Below, piece by piece: positions 1-6,322 of a stretch of 64,000 nt of DNA. Origin of the DNA: Prevotella melaninogenica ATCC 25845 (GTDB lineage: Bacteria > Bacteroidota > Bacteroidia > Bacteroidales > Bacteroidaceae). The translations under genes were made by a program, and so were the position numbers. Under the pieces are notes generated by a model. The model worked only from the letters and a program-made list of their open reading frames with translations. It did not search any database and was not told where the DNA came from. Numbering within the stretch: position 1 is the stretch's first letter; every line of letters begins with the position of its first letter. The stretch is from positions 935,501-999,500 of the forward strand of contig NC_014370.1 in the NCBI RefSeq assembly GCF_000144405.1, given 5' to 3'.

Positions 1-321
1 CAGATGGCTTCGCTCTATCCGTTCATGAAGCAGCTGGTGACAAGCGGCACATACAACGTGAGTGGCTATGATGCCACGGGCAAGCCCATCAATGAGAAGC
101 ATAAGGTAAACTTGCTCTCTTCGGCGGAACGGTATTACATTGCCAATGAGGTGGTAACGAAACTGGAGACCATCAATACTGACCTTTGGTTGCTGGCATG
201 GCAGGTAAGGACGTACTCGTGGAATGACCTTTGGTTCGGGCTTGATCCAGAAGGCTGGGCCACGGTGATGTCGGGGAAGGCGATTGTGGATGGACTGGTC
301 TATGAGTGGAAATACATCTGA
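1..321 (+). CDS. Hypothetical protein, 3' end (5' end outside window)
   Basis: The reading frame is open from the first base, so this is probably the C-terminal part of a longer gene that starts to the left; an internal ATG lies at base 4. The visible 107 codons are rich in Trp and Tyr (WLLAWQVRTYSWNDLWFG) and show no signal peptide, membrane segment or motif I recognise. Its base composition matches the GC-richer mobile backbone that continues to about 4.5 kb, and the next gene follows on the same strand after 124 bases. Function unknown. Confidence 0.6.
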   Translation, partial: QMASLYPFMKQLVTSGTYNVSGYDATGKPINEKHKVNLLSSAERYYIANEVVTKLETINTDLWLLAWQVRTYSWNDLWFGLDPEGWATVMSGKAIVDGLVYEWKYI

Positions 322-445
322 CAGGCCTGAATATGGGCAATTTTCTGTACTTTTGCACTCGCTACACTTTGTTATTTCGAGGAGGAGCGGTGCAAACGGA
401 GGGTTGCCAAAGATAGAGTAACATATAACGTAAAGAAATAACAAA

Positions 446-1243
446 ATGAGTGATACTGACAATTTACAGACCTGCCCCGTGTGTGGCAGGGGCACAATGG
501 TACATAACGAACAGGAGTGGAAGTGCAGTGAGCAGTCCTGCGGGTTCGTTATCCCTAATCGTGTGTTTAATCTGGAAATGACAGAGGAACTGGTTGCGCA
601 GCTTGTCAAGCATGGCCATACCAATCCGTTGCAGTTACAGAACAGGGACGGCCAGCATTTCAAGGCGGCTCTCGTCATCCGTAATGGAAAGGTAGAGGTC
701 TCGTCGGGTGTGCATTACATCGACGGCGTATGTCCTCTCTGCGGAGGCAGGATTCGCAAGACCTCGAAAGGCTACCGGTGTGAGAACTCCATCGGAGAGC
801 ATCCGTCATGCGATTTCATGATTCCGGGCATCATCTGCAACCGCAGGATCACGGAGCAGGATGCCGTGGCGTTCTTGAATGGCAAGCATATCGCTTTGGA
901 GGGCTTTGCCTCGAATGAGTGGAAGATGTTTGCCTCGTCGCTGTCGATAGCCGAGGGCAAGGTGAAGCTGGAATCGCGCATCGCAAAGTGTCCGCATTGC
1001 GGGGGAGACCTGCATGTAGGGCTGAAGGCATACAACTGTGCCAATTACCGCAATACCGAACATCCCTGCAAGTTCTCCATCTGGCGTAACATCAGCGGTC
1101 ATGCCGTGTCGGTGGAGGAGGTGAAGCAGATATGTGAGCAGGGCGTGACGAGGGACAGCATTGAGTTCTACAAGGAAGACGGTACGGTGTACTACAAGCG
1201 TCTGCAGCTAACGCCTGAAAAGGACAGAATAATCATGATTTAA
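446..1243 (+). CDS. Stand-alone topoisomerase-III C-terminal-like zinc-ribbon protein
   Basis: 265 aa, soluble. It has three Cys-rich modules in a row: CPVCG with a CSEQSC pair near residues 10-32, CPLCGG with CEN..C near 96-125, and CPHCGG with CAN..C near 182-208. Between them lies a repeated element of the type GxxxxRxITEQDAVAFLNGKHIALEGF. In Bacteroidota mobile elements this pattern is found at the C-terminus of TopB (topoisomerase C-terminal repeat and zinc ribbons); here it stands alone, without Toprim or catalytic domains. DNA or ssDNA binding is the inferred role. The fold assignment is from motif spacing only; the link to transfer or replication is inference. Confidence 0.6.
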   Translation: MSDTDNLQTCPVCGRGTMVHNEQEWKCSEQSCGFVIPNRVFNLEMTEELVAQLVKHGHTNPLQLQNRDGQHFKAALVIRNGKVEVSSGVHYIDGVCPLCGGRIRKTSKGYRCENSIGEHPSCDFMIPGIICNRRITEQDAVAFLNGKHIALEGFASNEWKMFASSLSIAEGKVKLESRIAKCPHCGGDLHVGLKAYNCANYRNTEHPCKFSIWRNISGHAVSVEEVKQICEQGVTRDSIEFYKEDGTVYYKRLQLTPEKDRIIMI

Positions 1244-1253
1244 TTAGTTATTG

Positions 1254-1760
1254 ATGATGAAAAGACAAAGTATTATATATTTAGTGGTGGCATTGTTATG
1301 CCTCACTGGTTGTACGAATAAACGTCATGCGTTGAAGCAGTTGGTAGTGGAGAATCTGAAACAGTCGGTGGAATATCCTAAGCAGTTACAGGTGATGGCT
1401 ATATCAGAACCAGACTCGGCGTTTGGATTCAGCTACTTCTCGCAAAAGGAGAAGGCAGGCATCGTCCGTATCATGAAATCGGTAACGGACAGCATCATGA
1501 GGCGAACTGACAATATGCAGTCGCTGGACATCAACGACTTCTACGTGATGGATCTCGCTGAAAGGCAGATGCGTGCCAACTCGGACATCAGGCAAATGCT
1601 TAGCCAGGCAACTGACAGGAAGGAATGGACGGGCTGGAAAGTGAAGATCGACTATCAGGCGGTAACACATCATGGCATGAAGTACAATGCTGAGCGGTGG
1701 TTCTTCATTAGCATGGACGGCAAGGCGGTAGTAAGGACGTTTGAGTTACCGCTACCATAA
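1254..1760 (+). CDS. Putative lipoprotein of a mobile element
   Basis: About 168 aa. It opens with a basic residue pair, a hydrophobic stretch and a lipobox-like LCLTGC, so it is predicted to be lipid-anchored after signal peptidase II cleavage. The mature part is hydrophilic, with Met- and Gln-rich helices and a terminal stretch VKIDYQAVTHHGMKYN...WFFISMDG. TTG at 1251 precedes two tandem ATGs (1254, 1257); either ATG gives a normal signal peptide. It starts 10 bases after the zinc-ribbon gene ends and is probably co-transcribed with it. I do not recognise the family. Confidence 0.65.
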   Translation: MMKRQSIIYLVVALLCLTGCTNKRHALKQLVVENLKQSVEYPKQLQVMAISEPDSAFGFSYFSQKEKAGIVRIMKSVTDSIMRRTDNMQSLDINDFYVMDLAERQMRANSDIRQMLSQATDRKEWTGWKVKIDYQAVTHHGMKYNAERWFFISMDGKAVVRTFELPLP

Positions 1761-2131
1761 AGATATTGGCATTTTTGGTTGAATTGGGTTAATTCTCTTT
1801 TGTTTAGGTGGAGATTGTCGTGAGACAGTCTCCATTTTTTGTGTATCATTTCCATGTTTGCAGTTGCCTCCTTGCTACATGTGCTCATTTTCTTTGCAAA
1901 GTTACGGCATAGGAAAGAACGGCAAGTACCGCTACGGCTATGCGCAGGAAAATAGACGGCAGCCTTCCCAACAATCATAGATTGGGGTATTCCGTCGATT
2001 TTCTGTGCATTACTTGCCTTATCTTTCCCGCTTATACCGTCCTGTTTTGCTCGAAAATTAAGTACCTGCAAGAAGTCTGAAGACTTCACAAAAGGGAAAA
2101 GATTAAGTTTAACCTCATAAAATTATAAGTT
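1761..2131 (+). other. Intergenic stretch with a long imperfect hairpin and leader element U1
   Basis: No convincing gene. Bases ~1904-2041 fold back on themselves: ACGGCATAGG...GGCAAGTA near 1904 pairs with TACTTGCC...TATACCGT ending near 2040. A second inner stem is GCGCAGGAAAATAGACGG with CCGTCGATTTTCTGTGC, and an inner loop has CCCAA/TTGGG. Next comes U1 (2048-2104), a 57-base block repeated at 4082-4136. Stem pairs that are not Watson-Crick are mostly G-T, which is tolerated as G-U only if the plus strand is transcribed. Likely a structured 5' leader or small RNA ahead of the gene at 2132. Confidence 0.45.
2048..2104 (+). repeat. Leader repeat U, copy 1
   Basis: Shares with 4082-4136 the pattern TTGCTCGAAAAT, a variable 10-base stretch, then AAGAAGTC...AGACTTCACA and AGGGAAAAGA. 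The GAAGTC/GACTTC hairpin is kept in both copies while its loop differs. It ends 28 bases before the start codon of the 159-aa gene, which suggests a cis-acting leader. Confidence 0.55.
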
Positions 2132-2611
2132 ATGCACGCATGGATTTTTCAATTATCGGAAGAACGCATCGAGGGCTATCTTTGTGAAGATACCTTGTTG
2201 CAGGGTGATGGCAGCGATTACGACTACTGTGCCGCCATATCGGAGGAAGAGCGGAAGAGAGCCGTTTGCTCGCTCGTAGATGACATACTGCCATTGGGTA
2301 TGTTTCACCTCAAAGATGAAACGACGTTGGTGTATCAAGGTGGTTTTGAGCAGTGGAAACGTGAGTGGGTGGAGCGTATTCAGATAAGGGCTGCAAAGGT
2401 GAACATGGAAAACGTGATGAACTTTTGCGGTGAGGTGTACCGGCTGGAAAACGAATTACAGAACCCACTCGATACCGCAGCACACTTCTACCTTTGCAAT
2501 GACGACTATCAGACCTTTGCGGAGAAGTCGGTGGAGTTGATGCGCATGGTGGAGCATCTGACGGAAGGCGACGAGCTTTATATCGGTGGTATCATTGATT
2601 TTCATTTTTAA
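2132..2611 (+). CDS. Hypothetical acidic protein of the mobile element
   Basis: 159 aa, acidic, soluble; no signal peptide or membrane segment. It starts MHAWIFQLSEERIEG and ends TEGDELYIGGIIDFHF. The acidic, Trp/Tyr-containing composition and its place among small orphan genes resemble the anti-restriction-type accessory proteins of Bacteroides conjugative elements, but no defining motif is visible and I assign no function. It heads a compact run with the next gene, whose ATG is 4 bases after this stop, and follows leader repeat U1. Confidence 0.65.
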   Translation: MHAWIFQLSEERIEGYLCEDTLLQGDGSDYDYCAAISEEERKRAVCSLVDDILPLGMFHLKDETTLVYQGGFEQWKREWVERIQIRAAKVNMENVMNFCGEVYRLENELQNPLDTAAHFYLCNDDYQTFAEKSVELMRMVEHLTEGDELYIGGIIDFHF

Positions 2612-2615
2612 GCGT

Positions 2616-2837
2616 ATGGAGAATATCAGTATTTTTTCGATAGAGGGCGTTGATGCAAGGGAGATTTGCAATGCGCAGTTGGGCGATGCCCTGTTTGCAC
2701 CTTGTAGTGTGTGCGACAAGTGGAGGGGCGACTATCCATCGGTGGACAATCTGTTTTACGGATATGTGGAGGACGATATTTTCTATAACTACTCCGATGA
2801 CGAGTTTGAGACCCACGTCAATACGATGTTTGACTAA
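2616..2837 (+). CDS. Small acidic hypothetical protein
   Basis: 73 aa (MENISIFSIEGVDAREICN...). The ATG at 2616 is chosen because it lies 4 bases after the preceding stop, as expected for coupled translation; an upstream in-frame ATG at 2586 would overlap that gene. Two Cys (CSVCDKW) and a strongly acidic C-terminus (YVEDDIFYNYSDDEFETH) are the main features. Family and function unknown; probably co-expressed with the 159-aa protein. Confidence 0.55.
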   Translation: MENISIFSIEGVDAREICNAQLGDALFAPCSVCDKWRGDYPSVDNLFYGYVEDDIFYNYSDDEFETHVNTMFD

Positions 2838-2890
2838 GTAGAACCAGGAGTGTGCCGAGCTATCGGCATACTCCACAAAAGCAAGTTACA

Positions 2891-3106
2891 ATGAAGAAAA
2901 CGTATAGTGTAACGGCTCGATACATCTTCGAGGGTACTTTCAAGGTAGAAGCTGAAAGCAGGGAGGAAGCCAAGGATAAAATACTAAAGCATTGTGGCAT
3001 GGTCATGGACAGTGGCATACAAACCACGCTGCCAGACAATGAGATAGACTGGAATTTCTGTAACCACCCTTATAAGCAGGTGGCCAGAATAAGCAGGGAG
3101 AAGTAA
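2891..3106 (+). CDS. Small hypothetical protein (71 aa)
   Basis: Starts MKKTYSVTARYIFEGTFKVEAESREEAKDKI and has a beta-beta-alpha look typical of small single-domain mobile-element proteins of unknown function. The ATG at 2891 is preferred over 2852: the extra 13 residues overlap a stretch with no coding character, while the AAGCAAGTTACA just upstream fits a leader. It is the last gene before a 1.1-kb stretch of structured non-coding DNA. No motif allows a functional call. Confidence 0.55.
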   Translation: MKKTYSVTARYIFEGTFKVEAESREEAKDKILKHCGMVMDSGIQTTLPDNEIDWNFCNHPYKQVARISREK

Positions 3107-3272
3107 GGTACGGCTGGGCATATCAGGCTGGTATACCCGGCTTTCAAAGTCGGGCAGCGGTCACAGTTCGCTGCCTGCTTGGGAGGGAATTGCCCATCGG
3201 AAGGATGAATAACAGAGATAAAAAGTCTTGTTTTTGACGCAGAAAACAAGACAATTCGTTGGGAGTACTTTA

Positions 3273-3516
3273 TTTCCCTGAAAGCCGTATCTCGCTATCA
3301 CGCCATAAATGATCGTGATGGCTCCACACCGCTTTCATCGCTCCGCCGGAACGTAGAGCGACAAGGGAGAGCGGTTAGGTTGTTTTGTGCTGAATGGAGT
3401 GCATGGGCAATGGGGGCAGGAAGGATAGGCTACCGCTGTTTCACTTGTCAAGGACTTATCGCCCATGACCACTTCACGGCTCCGCCTATCTTACTTCCTG
3501 CTCCATGCCTATGCAC
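3273..3516 (+). ncRNA. Candidate structured RNA, copy 1 (108-nt core plus long hairpin)
   Basis: The core 3273-3380 runs from TTTCCCTGAAAGCCGTATCTC to GACAAGGGAGAGCGGTTAGGT. An outer pairing TTTCCCT with AGGGAGA encloses a first stem (ATCACG/CGTGAT), ACCGCT pairing with AGCGGT, and a stem TCGCTC/GAGCGA. An imperfect ~30-bp hairpin follows, from GTGCAT at 3399 to ATGCAC at 3516. Copy 2 has the same layout with different stem sequences. The wobble pairs fit transcription of the plus strand. No known RNA class is recognised. Confidence 0.5.
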
Positions 3517-3547
3517 ACCATATCGCACGCTCTATCCAGTGTAACGC

Positions 3548-3597
3548 CAGTTTATTGTCGGTGTAACTCACTTTTTCGTTGCACTGACGATAAACTG
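3548..3597 (+). ncRNA. 16-bp stem between the two core copies
   Basis: CAGTTTATTGTCGGTG pairs with CACTGACGATAAACTG over all 16 positions if two G-U pairs are allowed. On the minus strand these would be A-C mismatches, which supports plus-strand transcription. Loop about 18 nt. Confidence 0.5.
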
Positions 3598-3635
3598 ACT
3601 ATCTTTACAGGTTTTACCTAACTGCTTTGTGCCCA

Positions 3636-3885
3636 TTTCCCTGAAGGCCGTATCTCCATTCATTGCGCATAGAGCAGCAATCATTGCGATACCGCTTCCA
3701 TCATTCTTCAGGGACGAAGAATGACAAGGGAGAGAGGTTAGGTCATTCCGTGCGCAGCAAGGCCAGTGATGAGTTGAAGACACCACATTCTATTTCAGAC
3801 TTGCAGCAAGAAGGTCCGCATCATTGCATGCAGTTCTTCCATTCTATTTTCGGCTCTCTTCAACTCATTACCTGCCATTGCGCAC
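3636..3885 (+). ncRNA. Candidate structured RNA, copy 2 (108-nt core plus long hairpin)
   Basis: The core 3636-3743 has exactly the same length as copy 1 and keeps TTTCCCTGAAGGCCGTATCTC, ACCGCTTCCATC and GACAAGGGAGAG...GGTTAGGT. The stem at the same relative position is ATTCTTC/GAAGAAT, against TCGCTC/GAGCGA in copy 1: the bases changed but pairing was kept. The following hairpin runs from GTGCGCA (3750) to TGCGCAC (3885), with an inner stem GATGAGTTGAAGA/TCTTCAACTCAT. A terminator-like hairpin lies ~65 bases downstream. Confidence 0.5.
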
Positions 3886-3949
3886 TCGTTTTGCTGTGAG
3901 AAATAAACCTTCTTCGGTGGTCATCCATTTCCTTCGCGAAGTTCGCTAT

Positions 3950-3986
3950 TGGCACCTTCTGGTCAAGTACCAGTGCCTTATTTTTC
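3950..3986 (+). terminator. Terminator-like hairpin after structured RNA region
   Basis: GGCA plus CTGGT pairs with ACCAG plus TGCC, followed by TTATTTTT on the plus strand. There is no protein gene directly upstream, so it would end the transcript carrying the structured cores. Confidence 0.5.
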
Positions 3987-4081
3987 AGGTTTTTAATGGC
4001 CGTTCTTAGTTTGGTTGTGGTAAGCTAATAAAAACTTGAAAAATTCCTTGCCGTTGAATGTGTCGTCCAATAGCGACTTAT

Positions 4082-4136
4082 TTGCTCGAAAATCGTTTCC
4101 CCGAAGAAGTCGTTAGACTTCACAGGAGGGAAAAGA
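4082..4136 (+). repeat. Leader repeat U, copy 2
   Basis: Second copy of the 57-base block at 2048-2104: TTGCTCGAAAATC..., GAAGTCGTTAGACTTC hairpin, CACAGGAGGGAAAAGA. It lies about 50 bases upstream of the DUF2958 gene, repeating the layout seen at copy 1. Confidence 0.55.
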
Positions 4137-4189
4137 ATCGAAATCAAAGTAACGGGGTGGCTCACCACTGCTCCACAATAGCTTTTTAT

Positions 4190-4558
4190 ATGGCAAATCG
4201 TTTGATGACGGCAGAACTCGCCGAACAGCTGAAGGACTTCCCCCTTTATTCTCAGGATGGGAAGCAAAAGGACGCTACTTGTGTCTGTGTATTCGAGATT
4301 GGACTCATCCGCTGGTATGTACTGGAGGGACAGCCAGAAGGCGATGACTTCACTTTATTCAGTATCGTCGTCGGCATGGCTGAAACGGAGTATGGCTACG
4401 CCTCTGTGAAGGAGATGGAAGGCATCACGGTGGATGGCTCACGGTATGGTCTGGGCACGTTGCGCATTAGGCAGGTGCTGAACTTTAAGCCATGCCCACT
4501 TGCCGAGATACAGGATAGGCGGCTACAGGACTTTCTGTCAAGGCTATATGAAGAGTAG
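4190..4558 (+). CDS. DUF2958 domain protein
   Basis: 122 aa from the ATG at 4190 (MANRLMTAELAEQLKDFPLY). The frame is open back to 4058, but that part covers leader repeat U2 and has no coding look. The sequence follows the DUF2958 pattern: an N-terminal helix, a WYVLEGQPEGDDFTLFSIV strand block, then TEYGYASVKEMEGI and a C-terminal 'FKPCPLAEI' segment. DUF2958 proteins are common accessory genes on plasmids and conjugative elements; their function is unknown. Isolated on the plus strand, preceded by the structured RNA region. Confidence 0.75.
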   Translation: MANRLMTAELAEQLKDFPLYSQDGKQKDATCVCVFEIGLIRWYVLEGQPEGDDFTLFSIVVGMAETEYGYASVKEMEGITVDGSRYGLGTLRIRQVLNFKPCPLAEIQDRRLQDFLSRLYEE

Positions 4559-4572
4559 TAACAAAAGACTTT

Positions 4573-4618
4573 GCAAACGAGAGCAAAGGGAGCTTACTTC
4601 AACTTTGCCGAGTGCAGC
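4573..4618 (+). repeat. REP-like 46-bp hairpin repeat, copy A
   Basis: Runs GCAAACGAGAGCAAAG to CTTTGCCGAGTGCAGC with an internal hairpin. A near-identical copy is at 55329-55374 and a diverged inverted copy at 6056-6102. Dispersed intergenic repeat family. Confidence 0.65.
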
Positions 4619-4748
4619 TAAGTGAAAAGGCGGAGCTTCCGCCTTTTTATTTTTCATAGGGCATATATTTTTTGGCTGTCTTTTCTGTCTTATTTTTCAT
4701 AAACACATAAAGTGTTGATATTCAGTAATATAATATTCTTTATTATTG

Positions 4749-4894
4749 GACAAGACTTAATCTAATTTGACTAAATTAGAAAGATTCTCCACTTCAGCCC
4801 TTTTCTAAGACAAGCGATGACAAGTCAAGACAAAACAAGCAGCATATAACCCATTGATAATCAATGACAAGACATATAAGACAATTAAGACAAG
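4749..4894 (+). repeat. GACAA iteron-like cluster
   Basis: Seven GACAA copies on one strand within 146 bases. The three at 4809, 4819 and 4829 sit one helical turn apart. This could be a protein-binding array or part of a replication/transfer origin; no adjacent initiator gene proves it. Confidence 0.35.
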
Positions 4895-4991
4895 CATTTT
4901 CGGAGGCCGAAAAGATACCCATTGAACGCTAATTAAGCTTTTCATCGATATTTTTCAAACATAAGGGTGTTTACTTTCATGTATTTTTCAC

Positions 4992-4999
4992 TATATTTG
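4992..4999 (+). promoter_or_regulatory. -7 box of the lipoprotein gene
   Basis: TATATTTG, matching the Bacteroidota TAnnTTTG consensus, lies 28 bases upstream of the ATG at 5027. Confidence 0.55.
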
Positions 5000-5026
5000 C
5001 AATATTAAAACTAAAACAGGTGAATT

Positions 5027-5914
5027 ATGGGAAGAAAGTTAAACTATATCCATCTACTATTCTTTAGCACTATTATTGTAATCCTGCTGATGTCGGCTGG
5101 TTGTGAAAGAAAAGCAACTATGGTTTCAAGAGCGAACGGAAGAGGTCATTCCATCATTGATGGAAAATCGGATTCTTTTGTGGATGCCAAGTCTAAAATG
5201 ACCATCGAACTTGATACCATAGTAAGGGATTGGCATATGCTATTACAAACTGCAGACAATGGCATTAAGATAAAAAATGAGAACTTCTACGATAAAACGC
5301 TTTTTGTGACAATTGCCAAAAATGGCAAAACACTTTTCCATCAAAAGGCTGTAACTACGCCATGGCTATTAGGGAGTCCAGATAATGAACGACAACTATA
5401 TGCCGGACCCCTCTTTGCTGTTTCTAATACGACAGTCTATCTATTTGTAGGTTCATACCTACCTGAAACAGACGATGGATACACTTACATTTTAGCATTC
5501 TCTAAAGACGGTAACGTCAACAAATACCTGATGCCACAGAGTTTAGACGAATCAGATTTGGTGACCGAATTTTATTTGTTATATTCCCATGAATGTCTTT
5601 ACAAACCTTTTGACGCAGAATCTTTACAGCAAATCATCAAGGAATATTGCACCGATGAATTGTTATGGAAAATCAAACAACAAGGCAAATTTGCTATCTT
5701 TCCCCCAAAAATAAGCGACAGACATTCTCTCAAGTTTGATATTGCAAGTGAAATGATAGACATAGATACAACTAAAATGCTATTATATAGTAGAATTTAT
5801 TTCTACAAACGTCACAGTTATCAACCTCTCGACTCCATGAAAGTTGTGCTGAAAGGGCGTAGGAACGAATATAAAGGTGTGAACTATGATAAGATATTGT
5901 CCATTAATCATTGA
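5027..5914 (+). CDS. Putative lipoprotein, possibly DUF4738-like
   Basis: 295 aa. The N-terminus MGRKLNYIHLLFFSTIIVILLMSAGC gives a type II signal peptide with the lipobox Cys at residue 26. The mature domain begins with a Ser/Gly-rich linker, then alternates beta strands (MTIELDTIVRDWHMLLQ, LFVTIAKNGKTLFHQKAV) and ends with SLKFDIASEMIDIDTTKMLLYSRIYF. The layout resembles the DUF4738 lipoproteins of Prevotella and Bacteroides, but I cannot confirm the family. It has its own promoter and is AT-rich compared with the flanking backbone, so it is probably a later insertion or cargo gene. Confidence 0.6.
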   Translation: MGRKLNYIHLLFFSTIIVILLMSAGCERKATMVSRANGRGHSIIDGKSDSFVDAKSKMTIELDTIVRDWHMLLQTADNGIKIKNENFYDKTLFVTIAKNGKTLFHQKAVTTPWLLGSPDNERQLYAGPLFAVSNTTVYLFVGSYLPETDDGYTYILAFSKDGNVNKYLMPQSLDESDLVTEFYLLYSHECLYKPFDAESLQQIIKEYCTDELLWKIKQQGKFAIFPPKISDRHSLKFDIASEMIDIDTTKMLLYSRIYFYKRHSYQPLDSMKVVLKGRRNEYKGVNYDKILSINH

Positions 5915-5981
5915 TTTGGAAACGATTAATTGTTATTCTCTTCAACAAGTTCCTTTCTGAAAAAGTTGCGAATATAAAAAT

Positions 5982-6017
5982 CCGCCATTACAAGGACTTA
6001 CACCTTGGTAATGGCGG
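5982..6017 (-). terminator. Rho-independent terminator of the ietA-ietS-xre operon
   Basis: CCGCCATTACAAGG pairs with CCTTGGTAATGGCGG with a single bulge. On the minus strand the stem is followed by ATTTTTATATT. It is the first strong terminator downstream of the leftward operon ending at 6197; the plus-strand gene ending at 5914 may share it. Confidence 0.6.
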
Positions 6018-6055
6018 CTTTGTAAAAAAACGACCCGCACATTTGTATAATGCTT

Positions 6056-6102
6056 GCTGCATTCGGCAATGTGAAAGTGCACTTTCCATTGCCCTCATTT
6101 GC
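6056..6102 (-). repeat. REP-like hairpin repeat, inverted diverged copy
   Basis: Reads GCTGCATTCGGCAATG...CATTGCCCTCATTTGC, the reverse complement of the 4573 copy with changes on both sides of the stem, so pairing is preserved (GGCAATG/CATTGCC). Confidence 0.55.
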
Positions 6103-6196
6103 AAACTCATTTGAGCATCGTTGAGAGGCTTGGTGGGTTCTAGCGGTGCAAAGATACAGTATAAATCCTATCTATACAAACCTTTGGTATCTTTTC

Positions 6197-6322
6197 TTAA
6201 TGCGTATCTCTTTTATCTTTCAAGAGGTAGTTGATTTTCTGCTCATAAGCATTACGGGCAGGAGTGCCTTTGCTGCCCAACACCTGGTCGAGCATATCTT
6301 CATGTGAGTATAGCTTCATCAT
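6197..6322 (-). CDS. Small 41-aa protein resembling the N-terminus of HigA-type antitoxins
   Basis: Starts at the ATG that overlaps the stop of the XRE gene (ATGATGA) and encodes MMKLYSHEDMLDQVLGSKGTPARNAYEQKINYLL then KDKRDTH. This resembles the leader segment (YSLEEV...GKIGTPERDAFE) found in front of the HTH domain in many HigA-like antitoxins, but it stops before any HTH. It is either a functional micro-protein or a truncated remnant. The overlap with the XRE gene points to translational coupling. No toxin gene is visible beside it. Confidence 0.5.
   Translation of the reverse strand: MMKLYSHEDMLDQVLGSKGTPARNAYEQKINYLLKDKRDTH

Larger units (their letters stand above)
3107..4189 (+). other. 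1.1-kb gene-free region filled with structured repeats
   Basis: No ORF here has coding character. From left to right: GGCAGCG/CGCTGCC hairpin (~3150-3175); GTCTTGTTTT/AAAACAAGAC hairpin (~3225-3252); core copy 1 (3273-3380); long hairpin 1 (3399-3516); a 16-bp stem (3548-3563 with 3582-3597); core copy 2 (3636-3743); long hairpin 2 (3750-3885); a terminator-like hairpin (~3950-3986); and leader repeat U2 (4082-4136). Copy 1 segment AGCGGTTAGGT is also nearly complementary to ACCTAACTGCT near 3616. See the separate entries. Confidence 0.6.
4559..5026 (+). other. Intergenic stretch with REP-like hairpin and phased GACAA repeats
   Basis: Gene-free. It contains a REP-like hairpin at 4573-4618, an AT-rich stretch, and seven GACAA direct repeats at 4749, 4809, 4819, 4829, 4866, 4880 and 4889, three of them at exact 10-base spacing. 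A promoter for the next gene has its -7 box TATATTTG at 4992-4999. The base composition turns AT-rich here. Confidence 0.55.

Noticed and set aside
3663..4009. Small plus-strand ORFs (78 and 61 aa) in the structured region
   Set aside because: They coincide with the core copy 2 and its hairpin; the DNA is better explained by RNA structure.
5911..6114. 67-aa ORF after the lipoprotein gene
   Set aside because: It spans a terminator hairpin (5982-6017) and the REP-like repeat (6056-6102); its residues are simply translations of these structures.
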